Positions 26,300-35,398 of a DNA stretch of 39,020 bases are shown piece after piece; the first letter of the stretch is position 1; each line of letters begins with the position of its first letter. The position numbers and the translations under genes are program-made. Under the pieces are notes generated by a model. The model did no database searches, was not told where the DNA came from, and saw only the letters and a program-made list of their open reading frames with translations. The DNA is from Haloquadratum walsbyi J07HQW2 (lineage in GTDB: Archaea > Halobacteriota > Halobacteria > Halobacteriales > Haloferacaceae): the NCBI RefSeq assembly GCF_000415985.1, contig NZ_KE356561.1, forward strand, positions 2,806,930 to 2,845,949, given 5' to 3'.

Positions 26300-26728
26300 G
26301 TGAGTGAATCAGACGCCCCAGAGACCACATCAGGACATAATAACTCACAGAGCGGTGAGAAGAGCACAAAAGATGAATCAGGGTCACTCGATAATGTCGA
26401 CCGTCCGGATCAGGATGACGTTCAGGATTATGTGGATACTCAAAACCAGCCAAAAAATGATGAACAACCTCAGACACGCGGACGAAGCGGTCGACAGTTT
26501 GTAATTATACTTTATTTTGCACTCGCTGGTGCTGCAAGTGCCGCAGGATATCTTACTGGGTATTTTGTTGACGGGCTTTCCGCGCCTGCATTTTTATTTA
26601 TTATCCCGTTTCCCCCAACACCATTCGGGTTTGCTGCATACGGTGGATTGACGATTGCAATTGTTATTGGGATTCCACTAGCTCTTGTTATCTACGTCTC
26701 AGAATACACAGATTCAATTGAACCCTAA
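26300..26728 (+). CDS. DUF7520-like membrane protein of the cox cluster
   Basis: A 142-residue protein from GTG 26300. About 65 disordered, polar N-terminal residues precede two to three helices: FVIILYFALAGAASAAGYLT (about 68-87), FLFIIPFPPTPFGFAAYGGL and LTIAIVIGIPLALVIYVSEY. The FPPTPFGFAAYG turn between helices matches a haloarchaea-only family (DUF7520 as I recall) placed after coxA. The N-terminal disordered region is longer than usual. Function is unknown. Confidence 0.7.
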   Translation: MSESDAPETTSGHNNSQSGEKSTKDESGSLDNVDRPDQDDVQDYVDTQNQPKNDEQPQTRGRSGRQFVIILYFALAGAASAAGYLTGYFVDGLSAPAFLFIIPFPPTPFGFAAYGGLTIAIVIGIPLALVIYVSEYTDSIEP

Positions 26729-27006
26729 TTCGACATGAGTGAACTCAGAAATCAGAACACAAAGACTACAATACCTCTGAAAACGACGACCTAGAGCGAC
26801 AGACTGGCGATACGAATTCTCTGCGTAGCTACCGTGGATGCTGTCTACATTGGTATTGAAGGGATTCATTCCACAGACATCATCTGAACAAAATTGAGAC
26901 GAATCTTAGTACCATGCTGATGAGCTATATATGATTAATTTTACACACTAAGTTCGTATCTGTTGAGAAATGTCTGAAAAATATTAAGCCGTGGGGCTGC
27001 GCAGTT

Positions 27007-27411
27007 GTGAGTATGTACCATATTGTGGCTGGTATTGATGATGATGAATCGCATGCAACGCGATGTGCGGAAGCAGCAGCTGATCTCCCTGGTGGATCTA
27101 CGGAAAAACGAGTGACACTTATTCACAGTTTTGATGATAATCCAAGCGGAGCCTCAGCATCACAACTGCAGTCGGTTCGAGCAGCAGTAGAGATTCTTGA
27201 AGAACACGATGTCGATACAGATATTCAAGAATCGAGTGGCGATCCCGCGGACGCAATCATTGATACCGCAGTCCGCAGTGAGGCTGATCTTATTCTTATC
27301 GGTGGTCGCAAGCGATCACCCGCTGGAAAAGCACTATTTGGAAGCGTGACACAGTCCGTAATACTTGGATCAAGTCGACCTGTAATGGTCACCGGCGTCG
27401 ATGAGACATAA
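27007..27411 (+). CDS. UspA-type universal stress protein
   Basis: A 134-residue single-domain Usp protein. The first strand is HIVAGIDDDES (about 4-14). The ATP-binding motif is GGRKRSPAGKALFGSVTQSVI (G-x2-G-x9-G-S/T pattern, near residues 99-119), intact, so it is of the nucleotide-binding type. The C-terminal strand is PVMVTGVD. GTG 27007 and ATG 27013 are both possible starts; the family usually begins one to three residues before the first strand, which fits either. Monocistronic, tail-to-tail with the thioredoxin-fold gene. Stress physiology in general is the expected role. Confidence 0.88.
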   Translation: MSMYHIVAGIDDDESHATRCAEAAADLPGGSTEKRVTLIHSFDDNPSGASASQLQSVRAAVEILEEHDVDTDIQESSGDPADAIIDTAVRSEADLILIGGRKRSPAGKALFGSVTQSVILGSSRPVMVTGVDET

Positions 27412-27550
27412 ATACGAATACTAATTTTTACTAGACAAATAGCGCGAATGGGGTGTTCAATATTTACAGAACCACGCGGCGAATGCCACGAGGCAGTTCA
27501 CTCCTATTGCATTCACAGAAGAGTAATAGACCCGAGCCCGAGCGGAGTCG

Positions 27551-28279
27551 TTACGTATCGGTGAACATTTCAGCAATCGCATCAGGCGACTGTCGACCGG
27601 TTTTGACAGCGGATTGTTCGCCGTTTTTATACTGAATAAACGCTGGTGCTGTCGTTATCTCGGCTTCGCGGCGAAATGAAGCTGCATTCTCACCGTCAAT
27701 TCCAGCAACAACAACATCTGATGGGACACCTGCAAGAATATCATCAAGATCGGCCTTGACGGACCGGCATGGGTCGCAGTGCCGTTTCCAGACGGTCACC
27801 AACGCGTCCGGGTGTTCTGTGATGAATGAATCATATGACTCATCTGTGAGTTCAGTGACTACGTTTGGAACTGGTGATTCAGGATCGATTTTGTTCAAGA
27901 TCTCAACCATCATCGCATGTAATGCCGGGTCAAGTGATGCATCAACATAAGAGTCGATCGCAAGATACGTGATAAGATCTGTCCGTGATACAACACCCTC
28001 CTCAAGTTGGGTTATTGCATTTGACCTCTCAATATCGAATACATCCGTCATTGTCGTGATGATCTGCTCATGAGAAGCCTCAATATAGGTATCATGATAT
28101 ATTCGACGAACATCTTCATACTCAATCGTCGTCGCAAGTGTGCCATCATCATCCTCGACGACAGCATCAAATTGAATAAGTTGATTCAGTGCCGTCTCAG
28201 GGTCCGCTCGCTCAATAGTCTGTGTTGTTTCTGTGTGATCCTGATTTGTGGTATTCGCATTGTCTGTCTCTTGGGTCAT
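27551..28279 (-). CDS. Two-part thioredoxin-fold protein
   Basis: A 242-residue protein. After a polar leader (about 1-20) comes a helical domain of unknown type (about 26-125, ETALNQLIQFDAVVEDDD to ALHAMMVEILNKI). From about 140 a thioredoxin domain follows: strand ALVTVWKRHCDPCRSVKADL with C168-D-P-C171 as the redox pair, strand VVVAGIDGENA, and the cis-Pro turn TTAPAFIQYKNGE (cis-Pro in APA). CDPC differs from the classical CGPC and suggests a distinct redox potential or partner. It has no signal peptide, so it acts in the cytoplasm. The helical N-terminal domain may choose the partner. ATG 28279. Confidence 0.8.
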   Translation of the reverse strand: MTQETDNANTTNQDHTETTQTIERADPETALNQLIQFDAVVEDDDGTLATTIEYEDVRRIYHDTYIEASHEQIITTMTDVFDIERSNAITQLEEGVVSRTDLITYLAIDSYVDASLDPALHAMMVEILNKIDPESPVPNVVTELTDESYDSFITEHPDALVTVWKRHCDPCRSVKADLDDILAGVPSDVVVAGIDGENAASFRREAEITTAPAFIQYKNGEQSAVKTGRQSPDAIAEMFTDT

Positions 28280-28346
28280 TGTATATCGCCACTCATCCGA
28301 TGTTCACTATGTGTATGTGTACTCATATTTGATTGTTTCACGGGCT

Positions 28347-29159
28347 TCACACTCCGAGATACCGCTCACGTGTTTCTTCATCTGCCCGAAGCTCTGCTGC
28401 AGTTCCATTGAACACTATCTGCCCATGGTCAATGACGTATGCACGGTCAGCAAGGTTGATAGCCGCAGCTGCATTTTGCTCGACGAGCAGAATCGTTGTT
28501 CCCGCATCATTGATCCGCTCGATGGCATCCTCGACATCTTCGATGATCTGTGGTGCGAGCCCCTCATATGGCTCATCTAACAACATCAAATCAGTATTTT
28601 GTTTCAGTGCCCGTGCAATGGCGAGCATTTGCTGTTCACCACCGGAAAGCGTTCCCGCCTGTTGATTCCGCCGTTCATCGAGTCGTGGGAACTGATTGTA
28701 CACCTCATCAGTCGTCATTCCCTCACCACCAGCCTCCACGTCCCGACCCCATGTGTTCGATGCGTTATTCACAACCTCAGCCAGATGCAGATTTTCTGCG
28801 ACTGAGAGATTTGGGAAGATACGTCGTTCTTCAGGGACAAGTGAGATGCCACGAATCGAGACATCTTCGGCGGTGACTCCCGTCACGTCAGTCTGATTAA
28901 ATTCAATTGATCCTGAGCGAACAGCTGGTGGTGTTGCGCCGGCGATTGATCGAAGTGTGGTCGTTTTTCCAGCCCCATTCCGACCGAGGAGAGTACAGAT
29001 TTCACCTTCTTTTACGATCATTGAGAGATTTCGGAGGATATGACTCTCACCATAGTAGGCATCGACATCATTCAACTGAAGAAGTTCACGACCACTATCA
29101 TCGCTACGAGTAGTAGCGCTTGACTCGCCTACCGTCTCGTCATCTTCAATCGTACTCAT
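28347..29159 (-). CDS. livF: Branched-chain amino acid-type ABC importer ATPase (LivF)
   Basis: One of the two ATPases that drive a HAAT-type importer. In the 270-residue protein the ABC core has Walker A GRNGAGKTTTLRSI, Q-loop region NQTDVTGVTAEDVSIRGIS, signature LSGGEQQMLAIARAL and Walker B LMLLDEPYEGLAP, with the switch His in VEQNAA near the end. LEEEP-type tail variations are not seen. The start overlaps the stop of livG by four bases (ATGA), typical of tight coupling, and it is the last gene of the operon. Substrate: amino acids or a related amide or urea compound; the ATPase cannot tell which. Confidence 0.93.
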   Translation of the reverse strand: MSTIEDDETVGESSATTRSDDSGRELLQLNDVDAYYGESHILRNLSMIVKEGEICTLLGRNGAGKTTTLRSIAGATPPAVRSGSIEFNQTDVTGVTAEDVSIRGISLVPEERRIFPNLSVAENLHLAEVVNNASNTWGRDVEAGGEGMTTDEVYNQFPRLDERRNQQAGTLSGGEQQMLAIARALKQNTDLMLLDEPYEGLAPQIIEDVEDAIERINDAGTTILLVEQNAAAAINLADRAYVIDHGQIVFNGTAAELRADEETRERYLGV

Positions 29160-30013
29160 AGATCAGCACCACCCAAGTACGCCTCTTGAACGGCAGGATT
29201 CCCCCGAATCTCCTCTGGCGCTCCCTCCGCGATTACTCGTCCGCGATTTAATACGATAATCCGATCTGAGATACTAAAGACAATCTCCATATCATGCTCG
29301 ACAAGCATGAACGTAAGATCAAGTGCTTGTTTTACTTCTTCAATTAATTCGACTGTTGCATTTGTTTCCTCAGGTGACATTCCAGCCGTTGGCTCATCCA
29401 TTAACAACAGGTCTGGCTCCGCAGCCAATGCAATCCCGATCTCAAGACGCCGCTTATCGCCATATGGGAGGTCAGCCGCTGTCTCATCAGCACTGTCAAG
29501 CAATCCAACTGCCTCAAGTGTATCTCGTGCACGTTGATGGACGTCAGTGAGACTGTCGCGATGTGTAAGGAGCTGAAAATCAAACGCACCGTTTTCAGCA
29601 GCAAGTCCAGCGATTTCCGCGTTCTCACGAACAGTTAAATCTGGAAATATTGAGGCTGTCTGGAAAGATTTTGAAACACCGCGCTGAACGACTTCATATG
29701 GATCTAATCCAACGATTGAGTTATTTTTGAACCGAATATCACCTGACGTTGGCTCAAGACGCCGGGTAATCAGGTTGATTAATGTTGATTTTCCGGCTCC
29801 ATTTGGTCCAATAAGTGAAACCTGTTCGCCACGATTAATCTGAATATTAACATCATCGGTGGCGACGAGCCCGCCGAATTCCTTGCTAAGACCTTTTGTT
29901 TCAAGCAACGCATCGCCGTCTTGGACTGCTGATGTGCGTGTATTCGATACATCTCTGGATTCAATATCTGTGTCTGTGTCTGTGTCTGTATTTGAGTCAG
30001 TATCTATACTCAT
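29156..30013 (-). CDS. livG: Branched-chain amino acid-type ABC importer ATPase (LivG)
   Basis: Partner ATPase of the importer; 285 residues. A Thr/Asp repeat leader (about 1-20) precedes the ABC core: Walker A GPNGAGKSTLINLI, the LivG-type signature YGDKRRLEIGIALA, which replaces the usual LSGGQ, and Walker B LLLMDEPTAGMSP. The C-terminal RGNPAVQEAYLGG is the characteristic end of LivG proteins. It overlaps livM by four bases upstream and livF by four bases downstream. The leader is encoded by a short GTGTCTGTGTCT-like simple repeat (about 29965-29995) and probably varies between strains. Confidence 0.93.
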   Translation of the reverse strand: MSIDTDSNTDTDTDTDIESRDVSNTRTSAVQDGDALLETKGLSKEFGGLVATDDVNIQINRGEQVSLIGPNGAGKSTLINLITRRLEPTSGDIRFKNNSIVGLDPYEVVQRGVSKSFQTASIFPDLTVRENAEIAGLAAENGAFDFQLLTHRDSLTDVHQRARDTLEAVGLLDSADETAADLPYGDKRRLEIGIALAAEPDLLLMDEPTAGMSPEETNATVELIEEVKQALDLTFMLVEHDMEIVFSISDRIIVLNRGRVIAEGAPEEIRGNPAVQEAYLGGADL

Positions 30014-31164
30014 CGGTTCTCACCTCGAAGTCGGGATTCAATTGCCACACGGAGATCTGAAAGTCCGCCCCACAGTCCACGCGGGGCTGTCCAGATAACA
30101 ACAACAAAAATCACTCCTAACAGAAGATGCCAGTATGTTCCAAAATCATTAATCAGAACGATATCAGTAAGCGGTAATTGTAACTGTTGAATCCCACTCA
30201 CGATATTTTCAATATAAAGATACAATCCAGCTCCGAGTATTGGACCAAATAATGAGGCGGTTCCACCAAGAACCACCATGATAACAATCTCACCGGATTC
30301 TGTCCAAAACAGCGACTGTAGTGGAACGTATGACCCATGGATTGTGAATAGGCTGCCAGCAACGCCTGCAAATCCTGCAGAGACGATGAACGCCATGAGC
30401 TTATATCGCCAGACATTCAGCCCAATAAATTTCGCTCGTTGCTCATTCTCACGGATTGCTCGAAACACCATCCCGTATGGTGAATTCAGAATACGGTAGG
30501 CAATCCCAACAGCAGCAATGGTGATCACGCCAACAAATGCGTACATCCACGTTCCGAGCAGTTCTCCGGCGAGCATCGGTAGTTCCGAATCAAGATGGAA
30601 ACTCCCGAATAAGGGGCTTACATCGATGCCGGTGAGACCGTTCTCACCACCCGTTAACGACGCTAGCGGGGCAGCTGACATGTAATATAACATCTGTGCG
30701 AACGCAAGTGTGAGGACACTGAAATAGATCCCACCACGGCGAAGTGAGAGATATCCGAGCACCCATGCGAACAGCACCGCGAATATCGTTCCTGCAGCGA
30801 CCATCACAATCGGGTCACTTGATACACGGAGCGACACAATGCCAGCTACATACGCGCCGCCACCCCAAAATGCGGCATGTCCAAATGAGAGTAATCCGGT
30901 GTATCCCAATAGGAGATCAAATCCAATTGCAAAGATTGCCCAAATGAGCATCAAAGCAGCGAGATTCTGATATCCAAGTAGAATGTCACTGATTATGGGT
31001 GCTCGTGCGAATATCCATGGAAAGAGTGCAACTGCAATTGTAGTCAACCCGATTACCGTTGCCTCTCGCTCGCGAAACTGCTGTAGACGTTCAACCAGTG
31101 ATGGAGCCTGTGGATCATCAACGACTGTCGCCCCCTCTCCGCCTGTCGCATCAGAGTCACTCAC
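30010..31164 (-). CDS. livM: Branched-chain amino acid-type ABC importer permease (LivM)
   Basis: Membrane permease subunit; 384 residues from GTG 31164 (GTGA overlaps the livH stop). After a cytoplasmic head (about 1-35) there are about nine to ten helices, with LLLGYTGLLSFGHAAFWGGG (the conserved LivM loop with S-F-G-H), FFSVLTLAFAQMLYY-like segment (YFSVLTLAFAQML), and the ATPase-contact region FRAIRENEQRAKFIGLNVWR (EAA-like loop). It forms the pore with LivH. Confidence 0.92.
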   Translation of the reverse strand: MSDSDATGGEGATVVDDPQAPSLVERLQQFREREATVIGLTTIAVALFPWIFARAPIISDILLGYQNLAALMLIWAIFAIGFDLLLGYTGLLSFGHAAFWGGGAYVAGIVSLRVSSDPIVMVAAGTIFAVLFAWVLGYLSLRRGGIYFSVLTLAFAQMLYYMSAAPLASLTGGENGLTGIDVSPLFGSFHLDSELPMLAGELLGTWMYAFVGVITIAAVGIAYRILNSPYGMVFRAIRENEQRAKFIGLNVWRYKLMAFIVSAGFAGVAGSLFTIHGSYVPLQSLFWTESGEIVIMVVLGGTASLFGPILGAGLYLYIENIVSGIQQLQLPLTDIVLINDFGTYWHLLLGVIFVVVIWTAPRGLWGGLSDLRVAIESRLRGENR

Positions 31165-32183
31165 GGCGCCACCTCCTCACTACCAAGGATTCCCTGCGGA
31201 CGTAACAGTAGCACAATTGCTGCAATCGCATACAATCCAACCTGTGACCACGGAGAGAAATTGAGTGTAAATGTGCCAAGCGTCACTGATGGAAGACCGA
31301 TAAGTGTCGCCTGAACGAGTCCAATAAGCAGCCCCCCGGCGACAGCCCCAGTGATGCTTCCAACGCCGCCAATAACAACGGTAAGAATCGCTGGAACAAG
31401 AATATTCGTTCCCACTGTTGGATTAACAACACTGAGTGGTCCGCCAACCACACCGGCAACGCCTGCAAGAGCAGCTCCAATCCCGAATACAATCAAATAT
31501 GGTCGATCAATTTTCACACCAAGGAGTCTGACCATCTCAGCATCTCGGGTTCCAGCTCGAACGATAAGTCCAAAGTCAGTGTACTCAACAAGCGCGTAGA
31601 CAATACCGACAAGCACAGCAGTGATGGCAATAACCCACAGTCGCCATCGAGGGAAGTTACCGACTATCGGAAGTGCGATCGGACCTGAGACAGGAACTCC
31701 TCCGAATCCACCGATTGCAAGCACATTTTTTGGCTGATTAAACGGTAGACTGTTGCTGCCGAACAGAACGCGAAACAGCTCTTGAACGACAATTGCAATC
31801 CCGAATGTCACAAGAATCTGGTCGGTATCAGGGCGGTCATAAAACGACTGCGCAAGGAACCGCTCCATTGCAATTCCAATGACGAATACAACGACTGGCA
31901 CAAACACCAATGCAGCAAAAAACCCAAGATCTAATCCAAGTGTGTCAAATCCCCAGTCGCGAAGCTTTCCAGAGGTAAGTGAGACTTCAAGAGCAATGAA
32001 CAATCCAGCATAAGTCCCAATAACGTACAACGCACCATGAGCGAAATTGACGAATTTTAACGTTCCAAGAATAATCGACAGACCAACTGCAAGAAGAACA
32101 TATATCGCTCCCTGCTGAAGGCCATTGAGCAGTATGGTCATTACGTCTGCAAGAAGACTCACGACCTCCCCCCATGGTACCAC
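31161..32183 (-). CDS. livH: Branched-chain amino acid-type ABC importer permease (LivH)
   Basis: Membrane permease subunit; 340 residues and about eight helices. The LivH features include LQQGAIYVLLAVGLSIILGT (about 21-40), NFAHGALYVIGTYAG, and the EAA-like contact loop RAGTRDAEMVRLLGVKIDRP. The second half ends GGVGSITGAVAGGLLIGLVQ. It overlaps livM by four bases and starts 108 bases downstream of the stop of the first binding-protein gene. ATG/GTG choice is not critical: the start chosen (32183) fits the first helix. Confidence 0.92.
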   Translation of the reverse strand: MVPWGEVVSLLADVMTILLNGLQQGAIYVLLAVGLSIILGTLKFVNFAHGALYVIGTYAGLFIALEVSLTSGKLRDWGFDTLGLDLGFFAALVFVPVVVFVIGIAMERFLAQSFYDRPDTDQILVTFGIAIVVQELFRVLFGSNSLPFNQPKNVLAIGGFGGVPVSGPIALPIVGNFPRWRLWVIAITAVLVGIVYALVEYTDFGLIVRAGTRDAEMVRLLGVKIDRPYLIVFGIGAALAGVAGVVGGPLSVVNPTVGTNILVPAILTVVIGGVGSITGAVAGGLLIGLVQATLIGLPSVTLGTFTLNFSPWSQVGLYAIAAIVLLLRPQGILGSEEVAP

Positions 32184-32290
32184 CTAATAATGCCATTGGT
32201 ACATGTTATTCTTTGTCTAATCATATCTGTACTAATTGTTGATTATTACTTAAAGACTATGATGAAATATATACGTGTTACAGGGATCGA

Positions 32291-33676
32291 TTATTCGTAG
32301 CTACCGAGGTCACACTCCGCTGAGGGACCAGCATCGCATGCATACCCAACATCATCTCGACTGGTGACGGTGACGACCTCGTAGTAGGTTCCTTCCGACT
32401 GATCACTCTCAGGCAGACCACGGACAACAGGTACATCTCGTTGTGCTTGATGATCGCACGCACGCATCAACTCCTTACCCATGCCAATATTGTTATATTC
32501 GTATCCTTCGAGTTGTTTGATTACTTCGACTGGATAGAACGTGCCAGCACGTTCAACCGCAGCAGCATATTGTAGTGTCTGCGCGTATGCCAACTGTGCA
32601 GCTCCTGATGGGATACGGTCGTATTCATTTTGAAAAGTTCTGGTGAATTCATTTGACGGTGCATTATCAATCTGTGCTGTCCATACGACTGTTCCAAAGA
32701 CATCCTCAATAGCCCCGCCCGCAGCCTGTGCCATTGGGCGGTTATATAGTGGAATCATAATTTCCATGTCCTCATCGAGACCGGCATCAACAGCTTGCTG
32801 GATTGAATTTGCACCATCAAGCCCGTAATGATTCAAAATAAGCACATCAGGGTTTTCGCTTGCGGCTCCTGAGAGATAATTTGAGAAGTCAGTTGTTCCC
32901 AGCGGTGTCGCCACGCTATCAATCTGTGACCATCCAGCGACATCTGTCATGAACCGCTCCATGGATGATTGTTGGGTTTGTCCCCAACTGTAATCGGCAT
33001 ATAACTGATAGAAATCGAGATCTGTTCCGTATTCGTCTCTGACAACCGGTGCAAGCGCCTGCCCAGTCATGTACGCGTTGAATTGTTCTTTAAACCCGTA
33101 TCGAACACAATCTTTTCCCGTTGTGTCATTCGAGTGCGCGAGACATGCCATGAACATTACATTCTCATTCTGACACAGTCCCTGAACAGCAATAGCTGCC
33201 GCAGAAGATGATCCACCACTCACCATCATAGCACCGTCGCGCTGGATCATTCGCGAAGCCGACTGTCGGGCCGTATCGGCGTCTGTTGCAGTGTCTCCAT
33301 CAACATAATCAATCGTGAAGTCAAGTACCCCGTCACCAGAGAGATCATCGAACTGTGAGTCAACCCAACCGCCGCCGTTATTTAGATGCTTGACAGCAAG
33401 TTCATATGCCCGAAGCTCATCCTGCCCCTCTGAGGCATACGGTCCTGATTGTGGGACATTAAATCCGAACGTTGCGGTGTCACCATCAATTGGGAAATTT
33501 CCGAGTGGGGGATACTCTTCGGTATCACTGCCAGTTGAGGCGTCATCAGATCCTGATTCACCACCACCATCACCACTGCCACCGGAGCATCCAGCAAGTC
33601 CAGCAATCCCGACAGTACCCGCACCCGCTACTTTCAATACATCACGCCGACGGAGAGAATCATCATCTCGCAGCAT
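32291..33676 (-). CDS. ABC importer substrate-binding lipoprotein, copy 1
   Basis: Extracytoplasmic binding protein of the HAAT (LivJ/K-like) type; 461 residues from ATG 33676 (an upstream frame would add 21 residues without a signal). Tat signal RRRDVLK at about 9-15, hydrophobic stretch, and lipobox LAGC with C30 as the lipid-modified residue. A Gly/Ser/Asp linker precedes the Leu/Ile/Val-binding fold: TATFGFNVPQSGPYASEGQD, the ligand-cleft region MMVSGGSSSAAAIAVQ, and NENVMFMACLAHSND. The end (GYACDAGPSAECDLGSYE) has two Cys. It is adjacent to livH and very similar to the copy upstream. Confidence 0.9.
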   Translation of the reverse strand: MLRDDDSLRRRDVLKVAGAGTVGIAGLAGCSGGSGDGGGESGSDDASTGSDTEEYPPLGNFPIDGDTATFGFNVPQSGPYASEGQDELRAYELAVKHLNNGGGWVDSQFDDLSGDGVLDFTIDYVDGDTATDADTARQSASRMIQRDGAMMVSGGSSSAAAIAVQGLCQNENVMFMACLAHSNDTTGKDCVRYGFKEQFNAYMTGQALAPVVRDEYGTDLDFYQLYADYSWGQTQQSSMERFMTDVAGWSQIDSVATPLGTTDFSNYLSGAASENPDVLILNHYGLDGANSIQQAVDAGLDEDMEIMIPLYNRPMAQAAGGAIEDVFGTVVWTAQIDNAPSNEFTRTFQNEYDRIPSGAAQLAYAQTLQYAAAVERAGTFYPVEVIKQLEGYEYNNIGMGKELMRACDHQAQRDVPVVRGLPESDQSEGTYYEVVTVTSRDDVGYACDAGPSAECDLGSYE

Positions 33677-33768
33677 GATATTTATGCGATGATATATCTT
33701 TGATAACTGCTTCGAATTACATATAATATTTAAAAACAATTATAAATATATCGCATTACGAGAACTAG
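33677..33768 (-). promoter_or_regulatory. AT-rich inter-copy region, probable promoter or processing site
   Basis: Ninety-two bases between the two binding-protein genes, strongly AT-rich (ATATAATATTTAAAAAC-like). It could hold a separate promoter for copy 1 and the permease genes, or an RNA-processing site that raises binding-protein messages over permease messages. No single TATA box can be chosen with confidence. Confidence 0.35.
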
Positions 33769-35166
33769 TTATTCGTAGCTACCGAGATCACACTCTGCTG
33801 ACGGACCAGCATCACACGCGTATCCAATATCTTCCCGACTTGTGATTGTAGCGATTTCATAGTAATTTCCTTCTGATTGGTCGCTCTCGGGCAGACCGCG
33901 GACAACAGGTACATCTCGTTGTGCCTGGTGATCGCACGCACGCATCAATTCCTCACCCATCCCAATATTATCATACTCGTACCCTTCGAGCTGATTGATC
34001 ACTTCGACTGGGTAGAACGTGCCGGCACGTTCAACCGCAGCAGCATACTGCAGTGTTTGTGCATATGCTAATTGGGCAACGCCTGATGGAATACGGTCAT
34101 ATTCGTTTTGGAAGGCTTGCGTGAATTCATTTGACGGTCCATTATCGATCTGTGCTGTCCATGCGACCGTTCCGAAGACATCCTCGATAGCACCGCCTGC
34201 AGCTTGTGCCATCGGACGATTATACACTGGTAACATAATTTCCATATCCTCATCGAGTCCAGCGTCAACGGCTTGCTGGACTGAATTTGCGCCATCGAGC
34301 CCGTAATGATTCAGAATAAGCACATCAGGGTTCTCGCTTGCGGCTCCTGAGAGATAATTCGAAAAGTCAGTCGTTCCCAGCGGTGTCGCCACACTGTCAA
34401 TCTGTGACCATCCAGCGACATCTGTCATGAACTGCTCCATCGATGACTGCTGAGTTTGTCCCCAGCTGTAATCGGCATACAGCTGATAAAAATCAAGATC
34501 TGTTCCGTATTCTTCTCTGACAACCGGCGCAAGCGCCTGTCCAGTCATGTACGCGTTGAACACTTCACGGAAACCATATCGAGCACAGTCCTTTCCAGTC
34601 GTGTCGTTTGAGTGTGTGAGACATGCCATAAACATTACATTCTCATTTTGACACAGTCCTTGAACGGCAATAGCCACCGCAGAGGATGACCCACCGCTCA
34701 CCATCACAGCACCGTCACGCTGGATCATTCGCGAAGCCGACTGTCGAGCCGTATCGGCGTCGGTTGCAGTATCCCCGTCAACATAATCAATCGTGAAGTC
34801 AAGGACCCCATCACCAGAGAGATCATCAAATCGTGAATCAACCCAGCCACCGCCGTTGTTTAAATGTTTGACAGCAAGTTCATATGCTCGCAGTTCGTCT
34901 TGTCCCTCTGAAGCATATGGTCCTGACTGTGGGACATTGAACCCGAATGTTGCGGTGTCACCATCAATTGGGAAATTTCCAAGTGAGGGATACTCCTCAG
35001 TATCGCTGCCACTTGAGGCGTCATCGGATCCTGATCCACCCCCACCGTCACCACCACCATCACTACCGCCACCGGAACACCCAGCGAGTCCGGCAATTCC
35101 AACAGTACCTGCACCTGCTACTTTCAATACATCACGCCGATGGAGAGAATCATTATCTCGCACCAT
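33769..35166 (-). CDS. ABC importer substrate-binding lipoprotein, copy 2
   Basis: A tandem paralogue of the adjacent binding protein; 465 residues. The signal has HRRDVLK (Tat) and lipobox LAGC (C30), followed by a longer Gly-rich linker than in copy 1. By eye about nine residues in ten are identical to copy 1 across the mature domain, with differences scattered (for example RDEYGT versus REEYGT, EIMIPLYNRP versus EIMLPVYNRP, GKELM versus GEELM). Most DNA differences fall at third codon positions, so both copies have been under protein-level selection since duplication. It is the first gene of the operon, and its promoter should lie in 35167-35398. Confidence 0.9.
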   Translation of the reverse strand: MVRDNDSLHRRDVLKVAGAGTVGIAGLAGCSGGGSDGGGDGGGGSGSDDASSGSDTEEYPSLGNFPIDGDTATFGFNVPQSGPYASEGQDELRAYELAVKHLNNGGGWVDSRFDDLSGDGVLDFTIDYVDGDTATDADTARQSASRMIQRDGAVMVSGGSSSAVAIAVQGLCQNENVMFMACLTHSNDTTGKDCARYGFREVFNAYMTGQALAPVVREEYGTDLDFYQLYADYSWGQTQQSSMEQFMTDVAGWSQIDSVATPLGTTDFSNYLSGAASENPDVLILNHYGLDGANSVQQAVDAGLDEDMEIMLPVYNRPMAQAAGGAIEDVFGTVAWTAQIDNGPSNEFTQAFQNEYDRIPSGVAQLAYAQTLQYAAAVERAGTFYPVEVINQLEGYEYDNIGMGEELMRACDHQAQRDVPVVRGLPESDQSEGNYYEIATITSREDIGYACDAGPSAECDLGSYE

Positions 35167-35398
35167 GATACTTATGCGAGGTTGTATCTTTAATAATTGT
35201 TTTGTCTAAATATGATGCGCACGTGTTAATATTTGTTAAAATAATTATAACGTATGGTTGTGTAATGATACCATTTTAGGTTGCCACTTTTTCTGGTAAT
35301 ACTATCTTGTATATGCCCAGTTTGAAAATGTGAAGTGCATAAATAATCAGAGTTTTTTGTCCACTGGACTGAAGTACCGGTCTATCGAACAGTCTTGT

